Shown piece by piece: positions 47,085 through 60,125 of a stretch of 64,000 nt of DNA. Under the pieces are notes generated by a model, which searched no databases, was not told where the DNA came from, and saw only the letters and a list, made by a program, of their open reading frames with translations. Positions within the stretch are counted from its first letter, which is position 1. Every line of letters begins with the position of its first letter. The stretch is from Solea solea (taxonomy: Eukaryota > Chordata > Actinopteri > Pleuronectiformes > Soleidae), in contig NC_081146.1 in assembly GCF_958295425.1 (NCBI RefSeq), positions 23,866,395-23,930,394 of the forward strand, written 5' to 3'. The position numbers and the translations under genes are program-made.

Positions 47085-47290
47085 AGACATTTCACCTCTC
47101 GTCCAAGAGGCTTCTTCAAATCTTCACATTCCACTATGTATTCCACAGCACATCTGTGAGAATTCTTGCAGGTCATAGTCATCTTCACTAGTTAGCTGTC
47201 GGCAACTGGACCTAAGTTGAAGAACCGAAGAAGCCTGGACGTCTGACAGTCCAGTTGCCTACAGCTAACAGCTGAAGACGACGATGATCA
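47085..47290. repeat. Interspersed repeat with 21-bp inverted arms
   Basis: Arms at 47191-47211 and 47249-47269 are complementary at 20 of 21 positions (left arm begins GTTAGCTGTCGGCAACTGG) around a 37-base loop. Upstream, 47095-47118 is the CCTCTC-TCCAAGAG-CTTCTTCA motif, which occurs reversed at 2328-2351. This motif is familiar from many fish genomes. Confidence 0.75.
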
Positions 47291-49102
<1,812 letters not shown>

Positions 49103-49881
49103 GGGTAATCGAACGTGAAGAAGATCACATAAAACAAGACTGTTTGATGCTGGAAGAACACTCTGGCCCTCAGAAGAAATGACTGCTGATTCACCCGGAG
49201 GACGTCTTTCAGAAAATCCTCTGAATGTTCAGACTGGAAAAATGGATGTCGACGGCGAATTGTCGTCGATGTCAGTGCCAGCCAGAGTTCAACAGCTTCT
49301 CCCTGCCAAATCATCCGATTTCAACAAGACAACCACCAACTATGCTATGAAGATTATTGATCATACTACCATCGATCTCGGTCCGAGTGATGCACCAGAG
49401 CCTTGTGAGGTTCACCCATGACCCCCCCTCCCCTAACATCAGTTCTGTTGTGGACTACCTCGTTCCTCCCGCATCTCATGTGTGAAAACTCACATCTCAC
49501 ACAGGGTTGAGTGTCTTTTAATGATCTGAAACAGTGTTTACATCCTTCCACGTTTACGTGCTTAGATTTTTATTGATAATGTAGACAATCAGTGTTCAAT
49601 AGAGTAACAGATAGAAAACAGTCCTTTGCTTTCAGCATATGTTGTCTTAAGTTGTGGACAAACACGAGAGGTCCAAAAGACTTTATATGACTGATGAGAT
49701 TCAGCCGAAGAGGAATTTCATGCCTTATGTCTTTGTATGATATTCTTTTGTGGTTGTTACCGCAGAGATTTGTAGGTAAAACCATGAAGAAGAGTAGGGT
49801 CAAGGTCGTAAAAAAGCAGGTTAAACAAGAATGGCACTAAGCAGCGCTCATACCTCCACCAAGGCCCAAACAATCTCCTTA
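49103..49881 (+). other. Cortexin 3' UTR (proximal part)
   Basis: No further coding. A frame at 49179-49421 is not conserved-looking. No AATAAA appears before the transposon at 49882, so either the transcript runs through the transposon or it uses a variant signal. The candidates downstream are at 51226 and 52357. Confidence 0.5.
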
Positions 49882-50462
49882 GGCCTGATTTATACTCTGT
49901 TGCTCAACAGAACTTCACTATATGCGTCTGCAAAACGTTCCGTTGATCTTCATGGTGCTTACACTCCCTTGTAACTGGCCCCTTAATGGTTGACTCACAC
50001 AGGTGTCAACTGAAATGCTCCTCATTCACTTTGAATGAAGGGGCCTTTAGGCAGTGCCCAACTGCATTTTGGGTCCACTGCTTCGCTTTGCTCGCATTGC
50101 ATGTGGCTGTTGTGTGCAACTTTCTGAACATCTTGTGCAAATCTTCCAGAAATGGGCACGAGCCAATCAAATTTCACTTTTTGCACTCAGCCCAAACACT
50201 ACACAGCCCAATCGTAGCTCTCGGACAAGGTTGTTCTCCACTGTTGCTGAATTTTTGAAGTGAACCCAACATGGCAGACATCATATCATAGCAAAATTAG
50301 CAACACTTGCTACATAGCAGTCATGACAGACACTGGTCTGCTACCTCCAGCACCATCATGGATGCCTATCTCCAAGCGTTAGGTTACATGGTAGTCCACC
50401 GGGATCAGACTACATGAATTCAAGCCAATTGTCAAGCGATTTGGTCGTGACTGACACATTTC

Positions 50463-50705
50463 CAGTCAAGTCGAGTCAAGTCAATTTTATTTATATAGCC
50501 TGACATCACAAACACAATTTGCCTCAAAGGGCTTTACAGTCTGTACAGCAAGTGACAGCCTCTATCCTTAGACCCTCACATCGAGTAAGGAAAAACTCCA
50601 GGAAGAAACCTCAGGAAGAGCCACAGAGGCATCCCTCTCCCAGGACAGATCCGATTATGAACATCGGGAAGGATGAACGTGTCGTGTAACATAACTGGAG
50701 AACAG
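50463..50705 (+). repeat. Interspersed repeat nested in the Harbinger element
   Basis: AGTCAAGTCAATTTTATTTA, TATAGCCTGACATCACAA, AAAGGGCTTTACAGTCTGTA, ATCGAGTAAGGAAAAACTCC, AGGAAGAAACCTCAGGAAGA and TCCCTCTCCCAGGACAGATC are the successive blocks of a very common fish repeat (TTTATATAGC...CCTCAGGAAGAGC...CCCTCTCCCAGGAC). It interrupts the transposon, so it arrived later. Confidence 0.8.
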
Positions 50706-50839
50706 AGATTTGGCATCTGGGATGCTCCGCAACACCCCCACAAGAAGTCTACCATGTTAGAATCTCCTATGACGTACTCCTGGACAATGACCAATCAGGT
50801 ATAACAGAGTGCTCTGACGCGGTGTATGATAAGATAAAC

Positions 50840-50992
50840 ATGGCAAGGAGGAAGAGGAGTGCTGCTGCCGAAGAACGCTTCGTTGAGCTTTGGCAGCAGT
50901 ACCTCCGCCTCTTTGACGTCTCCTCAAGGGGCTACCACGACACGTCCGCGAGCATCCCCCACAACTCTTTGGTAGACATGATTGACCTATGA
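50840..50992 (+). pseudogene. MADF/Myb-like DNA-binding protein fragment of PIF/Harbinger
   Basis: Fifty codons: MARRKRSAAAEERFVELWQQ, then YLRLFDVSSRGYHD, and an early stop. The pattern E-R-(L/F)-(I/V)-E-L-(W)-...-(L)-(Y/F)-D-V-S-S-..-Y-(H/K)-(D/N) is that of MADF/trihelix domains found in the accessory protein of Harbinger transposons. A full domain needs about 85 residues, so the C-terminal half is lost. Confidence 0.7.
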
Positions 50993-51215
50993 ACTTGCAC
51001 AGTGTCGTGAACAATGATTGGGGTCGGGGTCACACTTGTCGTGATGCCATTCCCCGAACAAGACAAGGAAAGAATCCGTGCCACTGTGATTGATAATCTG
51101 ACATAGTGAAGAGAATGAAGAGTGTCCATGACGCAAGAACTTCTGGGAGGAAAGTTTTGAGCAACACTTTCTTCTGTCAATTTCTGTTGGGCAACAGAGT
51201 AAAAATCACGCTTTA

Positions 51216-52665
51216 GATTCAGTCAAATAAAACTCCTTACCCTGATCTTCTCCAAAATGTATGGGTTCTTCAATGGCCCTTATTTCCATCCCTCAACAAA
51301 GTGTTGTCAATAAACGATCAATAAAACAAACCAACAGATGGATGCGGGTCAAACACATAACCTCCTGGTCAAAGCAAATATTCATAAAGAAGCCTACTAT
51401 GGTGGAAGTTTTCCCTTTAATGTTTTCAGAGTGGCCAGGCAGATACAGTAGATGCCAGCAGTGAGTAACGTGTTGTAAAAACAAAAAAGAACAAAAAAAC
51501 GTGTCCTTTCAATCATATGCCGGGGCGTTCAGTGTCAGCGTCTTTAGATGTCAGCAACCAAAAGGTGTCAAAGAAAAAAAAAGGTTTACTGTGTTGTACC
51601 CTGTGCCTAATTTGAAGAAAAACAAATGTTTAGATTGATGTTTTAGGAAAAAGAAAGACAACGGATTCACATTTAGTTTTTTTGTCTTTAAATGTAGTTT
51701 TATTTACAAACTTATTTTTTAATTTCCGTGTGTATTAAACTTAAACAGCATTTTACTGCCTGCAGTTGGTATATTGACAGTTGGTATGCCAGATCTGCAG
51801 AGAGTTGGTGGTGAAGACGGCGACGCGTCTTCACATCAAACCCTTTACTGATGTTGCGGCTCTTTCGTTGGGCAACTTTTCAACTGTGCGCCTTATAGTG
51901 TAGATTGTTTACAGTATCATAGGTGGCGGAGACACTGGAAATCAACGATTTCGCTGATGCGACGGTGTCTTTGCACTTCATGGCGATGTCATACAACTTG
52001 CTTATAAGAAAAAGAAGAAGAAGAAGAAGAAAAAGATTATTCCCTAATCCATTTTCTGCCTGGACAGGAAGTGAGCTATGACCTTTCCGACGACATGTGA
52101 TGTTCTTGTGGTCTGCTGTGGCCTTCTCCTTACTATCGCAAATGTTGCGATGTTGTGCTGCGGTGGTGTTTTATTCTTGTTATGTTTTTGGGTTTTTTTT
52201 CTTGGATTTTGCATGTGTTTCCTGCAGAGTATCCTCTCCGTGCATGATAAATGGTGAAGTGCTTTAATCCTGATGTCGTGGGTCGGTTGCCCAAGCAGCT
52301 CCTTCCTGTCTTTCCTTTTAATCTGTTTTTTGCCTGAAGCCGTCCTTCTTTTTTCAAATAAAAAAAGAAAATGATCACAGTGCACCTCTTCTTTTAAATT
52401 GTGTTTTATCTCATTAGCTCTATTCACTAGGAGGTAAAAGTGTCAGATGTTAAGGACAAACACTCTCTCTCACGCTCTCACACACAGACTCACAATAATG
52501 AAATAAAATGTACGAGGAAACCATTTTTTTTTTGTCATCGTGCCCTTTTCAAGGCAGTATGAGCCGGAGGCCCAACATATTCTTTTCCCCGTTTTATCAG
52601 CAGCTGGCAGTGGTAGCCAGCAGGTGTCTGGATTGGTTTTCTATGAACCCAGACACTTCGTCTGA

Positions 52666-52666
<1 letters not shown>
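51216..52666 (+). other. Downstream of cortexin; possible distal 3' UTR
   Basis: AATAAA at 51226-51231 and AATAAA at 52357-52362 are candidate distal poly(A) signals; the second is followed by a poly-A-like stretch. An AAG run is at 52010-52035. Open frames on the minus strand (52044-52427) are low-complexity basic sequences. No gene is recognised. Confidence 0.4.

Positions 52667-52697
<31 letters not shown>
52667..52697. repeat. (AC)n microsatellite
   Basis: Fifteen AC units, uninterrupted. Confidence 0.95.
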
Positions 52698-52700
<3 letters not shown>

Positions 52701-54489
52701 TCTCCTGGCTCCAGGCGCCGGCTGCTCTTTGAGCCGAGACCCTCCAGGAAGCCTCGCAGAATAACAATCTTTCGCTGACACTGAATATGTTGATATGCAA
52801 TCAACCTTCCTGAAATGCCTGCATCATTCCTCACACTGATGTAGGACATGGATAAAATAACTTTTTTTTTTCTTCTTGTGTGTTACTTAATAATCCCGCT
52901 TATACCTCACACAGGCAGTTGTTTTTTTTCCTCAGGGATAAAATGTGAGCTGAAGTCTGCGCCTCTTGGATTAACATGTAACAGACAAGCCAAAGCCCTT
53001 GCACCGATTTGCTTATTTTCAGGAGTCAAACTAGCGACGTGCCTGAAATCCTCGGCTCATTACAGCTTGGGTCTGAAAGCAGAGCCATTCGTACGTGATT
53101 TGTACGCACAGAGAGAGCTGCTCTCACACAGTGTTCACTGGCAGCGGGAAGAAGCCCGTTTGTTACACAAGCTGCTGCGAGCGCCGACGACAACCTGCTG
53201 GGATGTCGACAAGACATCTGAGGAGTAATGAGAGTATGAATATTTATCATCAGAAAACAGTGACACCTGCTCACAGAAATTACAAAATGAAAGGGAAGGA
53301 CATCTTAAGAGCTATCATTCCCCCCCCCCCCCCTGAAAAACTCCAAATATGAAATTTGCTGTCTACACGTGTCCATGTCACCCAGGCGCGATCATTTTGA
53401 GCGACACCCGAAATAGAAACAAATCATTTTGGTATGAAAGCTATCATTTTCTGACTCTGAAATCTCATTAGCTCGTGCCAAACAATGACCGCAATCCAAT
53501 CTAAACATGCCCTTACACAGCAAGACCCAGTGGCAGGGAACATTAAGTATTGTGGATCAATATCACTGTCATGCTTTATGCAACATGACTCATATTAAAG
53601 AAAAGACTCTGATAATTGAATTATTATTATTCTCCGCCGTGCTGTCAAATTCAGACAGAGAACGCGGGATTTATTCCCACCCCAGATGCCCCGTTTCACT
53701 CCTCAGCCTTCAGTTAATTTAATGCCTTCTGAACAGGTTGGAAGGGAATGTTCCCCCGTGAATGTGAAGAGCTCTGCAAGACGACGTAAGGGAGAGAAAA
53801 CCAATACTGCATAATTGATTTTAGCAAGTGATTCCTTTTAGTCCCAGGCTTTTTACAATAATCTGTCACCCACTTCACTGACAAGCAGTGTCAAGCATCG
53901 GAGAGCGCTGGCGCCAAAGACGAGGATCACCTGAGGCTTTTATTCGTCTGCATTGTTTAAATATGCAAAAGTGGTCTGATGCAAAATGAGTAGTATCTTA
54001 ATCAAGTTCATGAAACAATCCTCAACAGCAACTCTGTCTCTGAGTTTAAATCATTTATGAAGCAAAATTGCCAAATGTTTGTTTTAGCCTTTTAGATGTG
54101 ACGAGTACATTACAAAATGAACTCCAAAATTGTGGTTTTGGACTGTTAGCATAATAAATCTGGCAAAGGTGAAGACAGAAGTTTTCAGTTTTCAGGTTTA
54201 ATGAAGTAAATGTCTAAATGTTAATTTATTATAATTAATAACTGGCAGACTACAAAGCTAGGGTCAGTAGTTGTGTGTTGAAATCCTCCATTATGTTCTG
54301 ATATTGATGAATTAAATTGTATGCACGTACCTTAGCGCTTGTCGCTCGTGTGTTTTTACATAAAAGTTGAGGCAAATGAGCTAGAAGTTAGGAGGCAAAT
54401 TAAAGAAAAATAGCCTAAGAATAAGAAGCTAAAATTAACAGTTCCCCTACAGACAACGACTAATGGTGTTTTGAATGTGGGGCTTTGAA
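52698..54489. other. Intergenic, possibly with conserved non-coding stretches
   Basis: C14 at 53320-53333. The stretch 53480-54000 has no repeats and includes balanced, non-simple sequence such as ATACTGCATAATTGATTTTA and TTTTTACAATAATCTGTCACC, of the type often conserved between fish, which I cannot verify. No coding signal. Confidence 0.4.
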
Positions 54490-55110
54490 TTTTTTTTAGC
54501 CTGCTATTGTTAGCTTTTCCAGACTTACCAAGGCTAGCTTTATTATTTTTTCCCCCTGAATACCAACAACACTGAATCAACCAATCATCTTATTTATAAT
54601 TTTAACGTTTAATACTGCTGAGATGTTACGGGCTGTAACAAAAAAAGGTAGTATCGTTCGTTAGTTGTGTTTTGTCAAAGCATAGCCTGCTAATGCTAGC
54701 TTTAGCTGGCTAGACTTGGTGAGACTAGCTTATACGGTTTTATTTCTGGCTTTGTGACATAACAACAATCATAAAACAATTAATCATCTTTATTAAGTAG
54801 GTACAATATTTAGTACTCCCAACATTCTATGGACGACTGTCTAAAAGGAACCCAGCCAAGCGGAGCCTTGCTTTTTTAGCTTTTCCACCCTTAGCCTAGC
54901 TAAAAAAAGATTATTTGCTGAGATACCAACCGTAATAAAACTGTATTGTTTATTTTACATTTAGCAACTGACTGATAATCAGCCTTTAACGTAATAAGTC
55001 TTTTTAGAGAACGAGGAAGTAGCTCGTTTCTTGGTTGGAGTGTCTCAAAGTGTTGCTCTTATGCTATTGTTAGCTTTCACACTGATGGGCTCCCTTGTTT
55101 TAAGCTGCTA
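54490..55110 (+). repeat. Degenerate tandem repeat, about 185-bp unit (locus 2)
   Basis: The phrase AGCCTGCTATTGTTAGC-TTTTCC starts units at about 54499, 54684 (AGCCTGCTAATGCTAGC), 54862 (AGCCTTGCTTTTTTAGC) and 55055 (GCTCTTATGCTATTGTTAGC), spacings about 185, 178 and 193 bases. Each unit continues with a CTTACCAAGGCTAGCTT-like block, ACAACA/CAACAAT, AATCATCTTTATTAAGTA and a GTTGTGTTTTGTCAAAG lead-in to the next. The same unit occurs at 26575-27000. Confidence 0.75.
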
Positions 55111-58100
55111 AATGCTAAATATTTACAGGTTTTAGCAATTTATATGCAATTAATTCTGTGTCTGTTGCAACATAAATAATTTAAGGATTTGGTCATATCT
55201 TCAGTGAGCTCTTCAGGCTATACTTTCTGATTCTTTATTACAACTAAATATAAATACATTGTCAACACACAAGGCACTTCATATACTGTGACATATTCTA
55301 CTTAAAAACACTGCATTCATACTTGTGATTTTTTTTCAAGGTCATGGATGGATTGGTTTTCTTATGTTCCCTGTGTGTGAACAAAAGCAAAACATAGCCC
55401 GCAGGTGTTACACCTGACAAGAATAATAACCATAAAAGGAACAGATATCATCACTCACTACAATAGATATTATTAATGTAGAAGCGTTTTTAAATCTTAA
55501 ATGCCTCTGGCATGTAAAGACCTTTACTCTTGAACTTGCTTGACCTGAATCTCGCAGTTTGACTATTTACACACTTTCTCACAGTGTTCATATCGTATTC
55601 TGCAAACGTACAGGACAAAAGTTCAGGTTCAGAAGGCTCTATATATTCAACCTAATAAAAGTCAGTGATCCAACAAAAAAATCATTTTAAAGCTGTTAAA
55701 AGAAAGTCTCTTAGCTTTTAAAATTGAATAGTTCAGTGTCATGACCACAAAATCTGAACCTTAGATGCATAGGGAAAGAATCTGGCAGTATGGTACATAA
55801 TATCCTGATACAGGGATGCAGGGACACAGGATACTATAACCAAGGTAATATATTGCAATCCCCCTCCCTACACTCACACAAAATAGTAAAATAACATTGT
55901 TATATGCATAAATAATACATATTTTCCTTCTTCTGTCTTCGTGCATAGACTGTATATGAAATTGGACGATGTCTTCCAATAGCAAAACAAACTCCCACTG
56001 TGAATCCTTAATATTTGACCTGCACCATGTCAGTTTTTCAAACCGTAGGTTCACAGCAGAGTCGCCCCCTGGAGGCTTCTCCTTCCTGCGCTTGACTTTT
56101 TCTCTGCTCTAGTCTATTGAGCGGAGTGGAAGGAAGGGGAAAGAATCAAAAGGCTGAAAAGTGGTTGAAGTCTTAAAAACAACACAAAACCATTGTCAGA
56201 AAACTCTTCAAACACTCTGAAGAATAATTCCTTATTGATGCGGCGCTTCAAAGAATCAAAACAGTATAAACGCCACAACATCTTTAGTGACATATTGCAA
56301 TCATTATTCTCTGGGCATAATATGTATCACAGCGCAGCTGTAATATGTTGCCTTATTAATGGTGTGCATTAAAAACAGAGCCGGGCAGATGGAGATTCAA
56401 ACAATATTACGGGTTCAAGTTGTCCTTCTCTTCGGCCAGGTGGTTTTGAGCCTCGGGGTCCTGACAGCCGAGGTCCTATCAATCCAGGTCCTTGTGGGAA
56501 ACGCCTGAGGGGCCCTGCCAGGTGATTTCAGGCTACGTGAGTCGGATAATACAAAGACCTTGAAGAGCTATTAAGACGCAGATCAGCGGGGGCACGATGT
56601 GATGGGCGTCTCCTCCATCTTGTTAAAAGAACCAGACTCTGTCAGACTCAGTCAGCCACAATCTGCTTCAGTCCTCAAAGTACATCAGACGAGGACAGCT
56701 GTTTAGGAACACATCACATCAAACGGTGGCACTCGCTTCCTACTTTTCTACCCACATCTCATTTCAAGGCCTCAATAAACCTGAGAGCATTGGTGTTTCT
56801 CAGCACTGCTACAGGGGCAGAATAAAGAAATAAATAAAAATAAAAATATAGAAACATATTAATATCACAAACTATTGTAAATAGAAACACAGACAAACCC
56901 AATAATTCTTTTTTATTGAATAAAAAAGTCTCCCTACTATTTAATTTTAATATTTTTCATTGATTTTAAAGTTTCCAAAGGCATTTCCTTCACTGATATC
57001 AGCAATTAATAAACAAATGGTCAAATAACGACATATCCTATTCATACATTCATACTTCTTCTACATATACAGTACATGTACAAATGAAGTAAAAGAGAAA
57101 ATGGAATCTCTCTCATATTTATATATCAATATTTCCCAGAATGTGCCGCATCTGCAGAACCTATTTAAAATCAAGCACTTCTGCAAACAACCAACGCATA
57201 AACAACTCATTCACACACAAGTCTATAATTTATGAGATAGAAAAACACACAACACCTTAACATCTAAAAGCGGTGCGAGTGCAGAACTGTTTCCTGTCAC
57301 CAGTCTGATGAGTAAAACATATCCTGATGAAGAAACTGAAGACAACGATAATCACTCATATTCAGACTAAGTGTCTCATTTCTCTGCTCCTGTTGTGAGT
57401 CCATCCAACACAAGCGGAGCAGTTAAAGAGCATGAGGCTCACATGTTTGATTCTACAGAGAAGATAAGCTGCATCCATTAACCGCTTATAGCTCCTATCT
57501 GTGCAACATGGGTCACCCTGGATCAGCGTGGACCCGCTTACTGTAAACACACAGTATCTGTGTATTTGTGACGGCACGCTGCGATGACCCTCGTCCTGAA
57601 TCATAGGAGAACATGAATGAATGAATGAATGAATGAATGAAAAGAAGACGATCCCTTTACTCAGAGCGTCAGCATCCATCTTGTGATGTTAGGCGAGGCA
57701 GAAATAAGGAGCGGAAGCTCGGGACAGCACACATTGCTCACTTTGTTGTTGTGCGTGATGCAAAATTCAAAACGAACATCAACTGACTCACTGATTTTTT
57801 TCCGTTATTGGCCTAAAATCAAATTTGGATCTCTCTACTTGGCCTGTTTGAGTGCAAGTGCTCAATATTTTATATTTAGAACACAATAAAACCGAAAATG
57901 CACTCAGAGAGAGACACTACATGGAGTCTTCAATATTCAACATGTGCTACACTGTGCAGAGACAAGGTTTGTGCATATATGGTTGAAAGTTTTATTGCCC
58001 TTATTTATTTGTATGTCGTTGTTTTTGATTGTGTGCTGTCATTTATCCCTGAGCCTGCTGTCAATGCTCAGTCGTATCATTTGTTGTAGTTGTATGGAAA

Positions 58101-58190
58101 GAAAAAGCAGGTATCCTAACACTGTGTTCCAGTTGGAGTCGTGTTTAACTGTAAATTGGATATTTAATACTTCGATCACGTCTATCAATC
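55111..58190. other. Intergenic, no gene seen
   Basis: AT-rich DNA. GAGTCGCCCCCTGGAGGC near 56061 is a reverse CTCF-like core. The stretch 56380-56720 is GC-richer and free of repeats, possibly conserved non-coding. An ATGA run is at 57612-57640. Open frames on both strands are short and unrelated to any family I recognise. Confidence 0.45.
57612..57640. repeat. (AATG)7 tetranucleotide microsatellite
   Basis: About seven tandem AATG units. Confidence 0.95.
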
Positions 58191-58740
58191 CCTCACACTA
58201 CAGGATAATTTGGCCAGATAATCTGCTCAAATCAGCCTAAAATCAGAAGGCACCCACGATTGTCGGAAGGCCCAGATTGGTTACCGAAATCCGGCCAATT
58301 ATCCTCTCGTGTGGGGCAGGCTTTACTCTTGTGCAACAAATTGCTGCACTTTTCAAACAAGACCCTGGGGCTCAAATATTGGCTGCTTTGCCTACTAAGA
58401 TCAATAGTCGCCGCTACAGCAGGGCACAGATCTTTCTGTACAGATTGTGTTTTATTTTGTTTATACAGAAACGGAATGATCCAGAAGGCTTTTTAGGTTT
58501 ACAGTTCCCTGTTTCTTCCGGTTATTACACTGCTCGTTCTTCCCTCTCATCACCTGAGCTGCGATGTTTTCATATTCACAGTTTAACACTAAAGCGACGA
58601 TCCTCCACTAGAAAACTCCACTTTCTGTCATCGTACCAGAATCCGTTTAATGAGCCGTTTCTTCTCGCTCGGTGTGCGGTCAGGATTCGTTCCGGGGTTT
58701 TAATGGAGTCGTATTTGATCTCAGTAGGGAAGTGAATGCA
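58191..58740 (+). other. Unidentified open stretch, 152-codon frame
   Basis: A frame opens at ATG 58277 and closes at TGA 58733-58735. Preceding it, TTTGGCCAGATAATCTGCTC, GGCACCCACGATTGTCGG and AATCCGGCCAATTATCCTC read like a structured, GC-mixed element start. The protein (GAGFTLVQQIAALFKQ, SSTRKLHFLSSYQNPFNEP) matches no family I know. It may be the remnant of a mobile element or a chance frame. Confidence 0.3.
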
Positions 58741-59031
58741 AATTGTAATGTCACCTCAAGGTTGTCAGAACCGGCTCTGGGCAATCATTAATATCATTAA
58801 TTTGCGAGACTTCAAGTGCAGAGTTTTCCTTGAATTTTTCACAGCATCTGTTCAAGTGTTTCACAGCCTGCAGAGGCGTGACATGTTCTGACAGGTTGGT
58901 TGCTAAATATGTGTTTCATTGCTTGTTTTTTTTGTTTTTTTTGTTTTTTTATCTTTTAAAAGACCAAACAAATCCTCTTTTTCTTTCTTGTGCTAGTTAG
59001 AGAATCTCCAGCCCACACGTTGCCCACTCAC

Positions 59032-59232
59032 TGTGCTGCCCCCAGAGAGTGACGTTGAACTGTTGGCCCAGGGCTGCCACAGCCAGGTTGCCGTGTTGCT
59101 CCGTCACCATGGTGACAACCCTCCGTCTTTCTCTGCCCACCACATGCCAAATGGTCATTTCCACAACTGTGCAGTGATGGCGTCTGTATTGACAGCAAAC
59201 AGCAGCCAAGGACTTCTGTGGACATTATGCTG
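59032..59232 (-). other. Candidate minus-strand exon, 201 bp, unidentified
   Basis: On the minus strand a strong acceptor (TTTTTCTTCTATTTCTACAC AG, intron side 59233 upward) precedes a 201-base GC-rich segment that ends at a GTGAGT donor (59031-59026). One phase is open across the whole segment (SIMSTEVLGCCLL...HSLGAAQ); the other two contain stops. Neither translation is recognisable. A palindrome GTCACCATGGTGAC lies at 59103-59116. It could be a non-coding or lineage-specific exon, or only a chance combination of splice signals. Confidence 0.25.
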
Positions 59233-59809
59233 CTGTGTAGAAATAGAAGAAAAAGATGCCAGAACGTTACACAACAAGGGTTTTCAGACACATAATTGTA
59301 TTGTTATTGAAAAGCTGTAGTTTGTTTATTTACTCTGACAGATCTGAGAGAAAAATGAAAAGAAACAAGTTGGTAAACTCAATGTTCCCTGTCTGGTTCT
59401 CACATATTGGTGCATTTTTCAGATGTTTACATGATGTATCTCTTATTTGCTGTTTGTTGTCAGGTATGAAGATACATGTCTAAGAATGTACAGACTCTCT
59501 ATAGATTCCCTTTTTTAATTTCCATCGTGCAAATTTCACGTCTTGATGAATGTGGTGAAGCTGTAATGCATAACTTCTTCAAAATGTAAACAAGTGTCAG
59601 GTATAGTTAGCGTCCACGGCGTTGGCTCATGCAATGGCTTCTTCACAAAAAGCTCCTCACGACTTTGTCTGTTTCTCACAGCCCGTGGCCAAGCGGCAGG
59701 GAAATGGGCCTGCCCAGATTCTCCATCTAAAGAGAATCCAAGTCTCTTTGGATTGAAAGCTTGAATTTGCTTTCATCACCTTACAAATTCAAGCCTTCGA
59801 GATGTGAAG
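59233..59809. other. Intergenic, no gene seen
   Basis: Nothing recognised besides short inverted words around 59729-59760 (AGAGAATCCAAGTCTCTTTG). Confidence 0.45.
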
Positions 59810-60125
59810 TGTTACAGGAAGCAACATCGCACCCAACATCTCAGTTCTGGAAAAGATGGGGACGGAAAGATCACTCCTCCTAACCATGGTAAAAAGACGG
59901 AAGTTACAGTTCTTTGGACATATCCCCAGAGCCCAGAACATTTCAACCCACATCCTGCAAGGAAAGAAGCAGAGGGAGGCCACGCTGGAGATTGGGAGAT
60001 GACATCAGGGACTGGACAGGCAGGTCACTAGCAGACTGTACCCAGAAGGCGAAGGACAGGGGAAGGATGGAGAAAGCTGGTGCTGGAAGTGACCATAGCC
60101 CCCGACCCTCAAGTTGAGGATGGGA
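59810..60125 (+). pseudogene. RTE-type LINE, C-terminal end of the reverse-transcriptase ORF
   Basis: Conceptual translation gives NIAPNISVLEKMGTERSLL, TMVKRRKLQFFGHIPRAQN and ISTHILQGKK. After a frame change, RSRGRPRWRLGDDIRDWTG, RSLADCTQKAKDRGR and KLVLEV follow. The order (RRL-FFGHI, GK--RGRPR, D-I--WTG-SL--C---A-DR--WR) is the typical C-terminus of RTE-like non-LTR retrotransposons. The frameshift and lack of the RT and endonuclease domains show a 5'-truncated dead copy. Confidence 0.8.

Larger units (their letters stand above)
49882..51212. mobile_element. PIF/Harbinger DNA transposon, decayed
   Basis: Terminal inverted repeats of 27 bases lie at 49882-49908 and 51186-51212. The shared core is TGATTT-TACTCTGTTGC-CAAC and 23 of 27 positions match. 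The trinucleotide TTA flanks both ends (49879-49881 and 51213-51215), the 3-bp TWA duplication expected of PIF/Harbinger. Inside is a MADF/Myb-like ORF remnant (50840-50992), the second ORF typical of this superfamily. The DDE transposase ORF is missing. An unrelated interspersed repeat is nested inside. The element lies only 779 bp past the cortexin stop codon. Confidence 0.85.
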
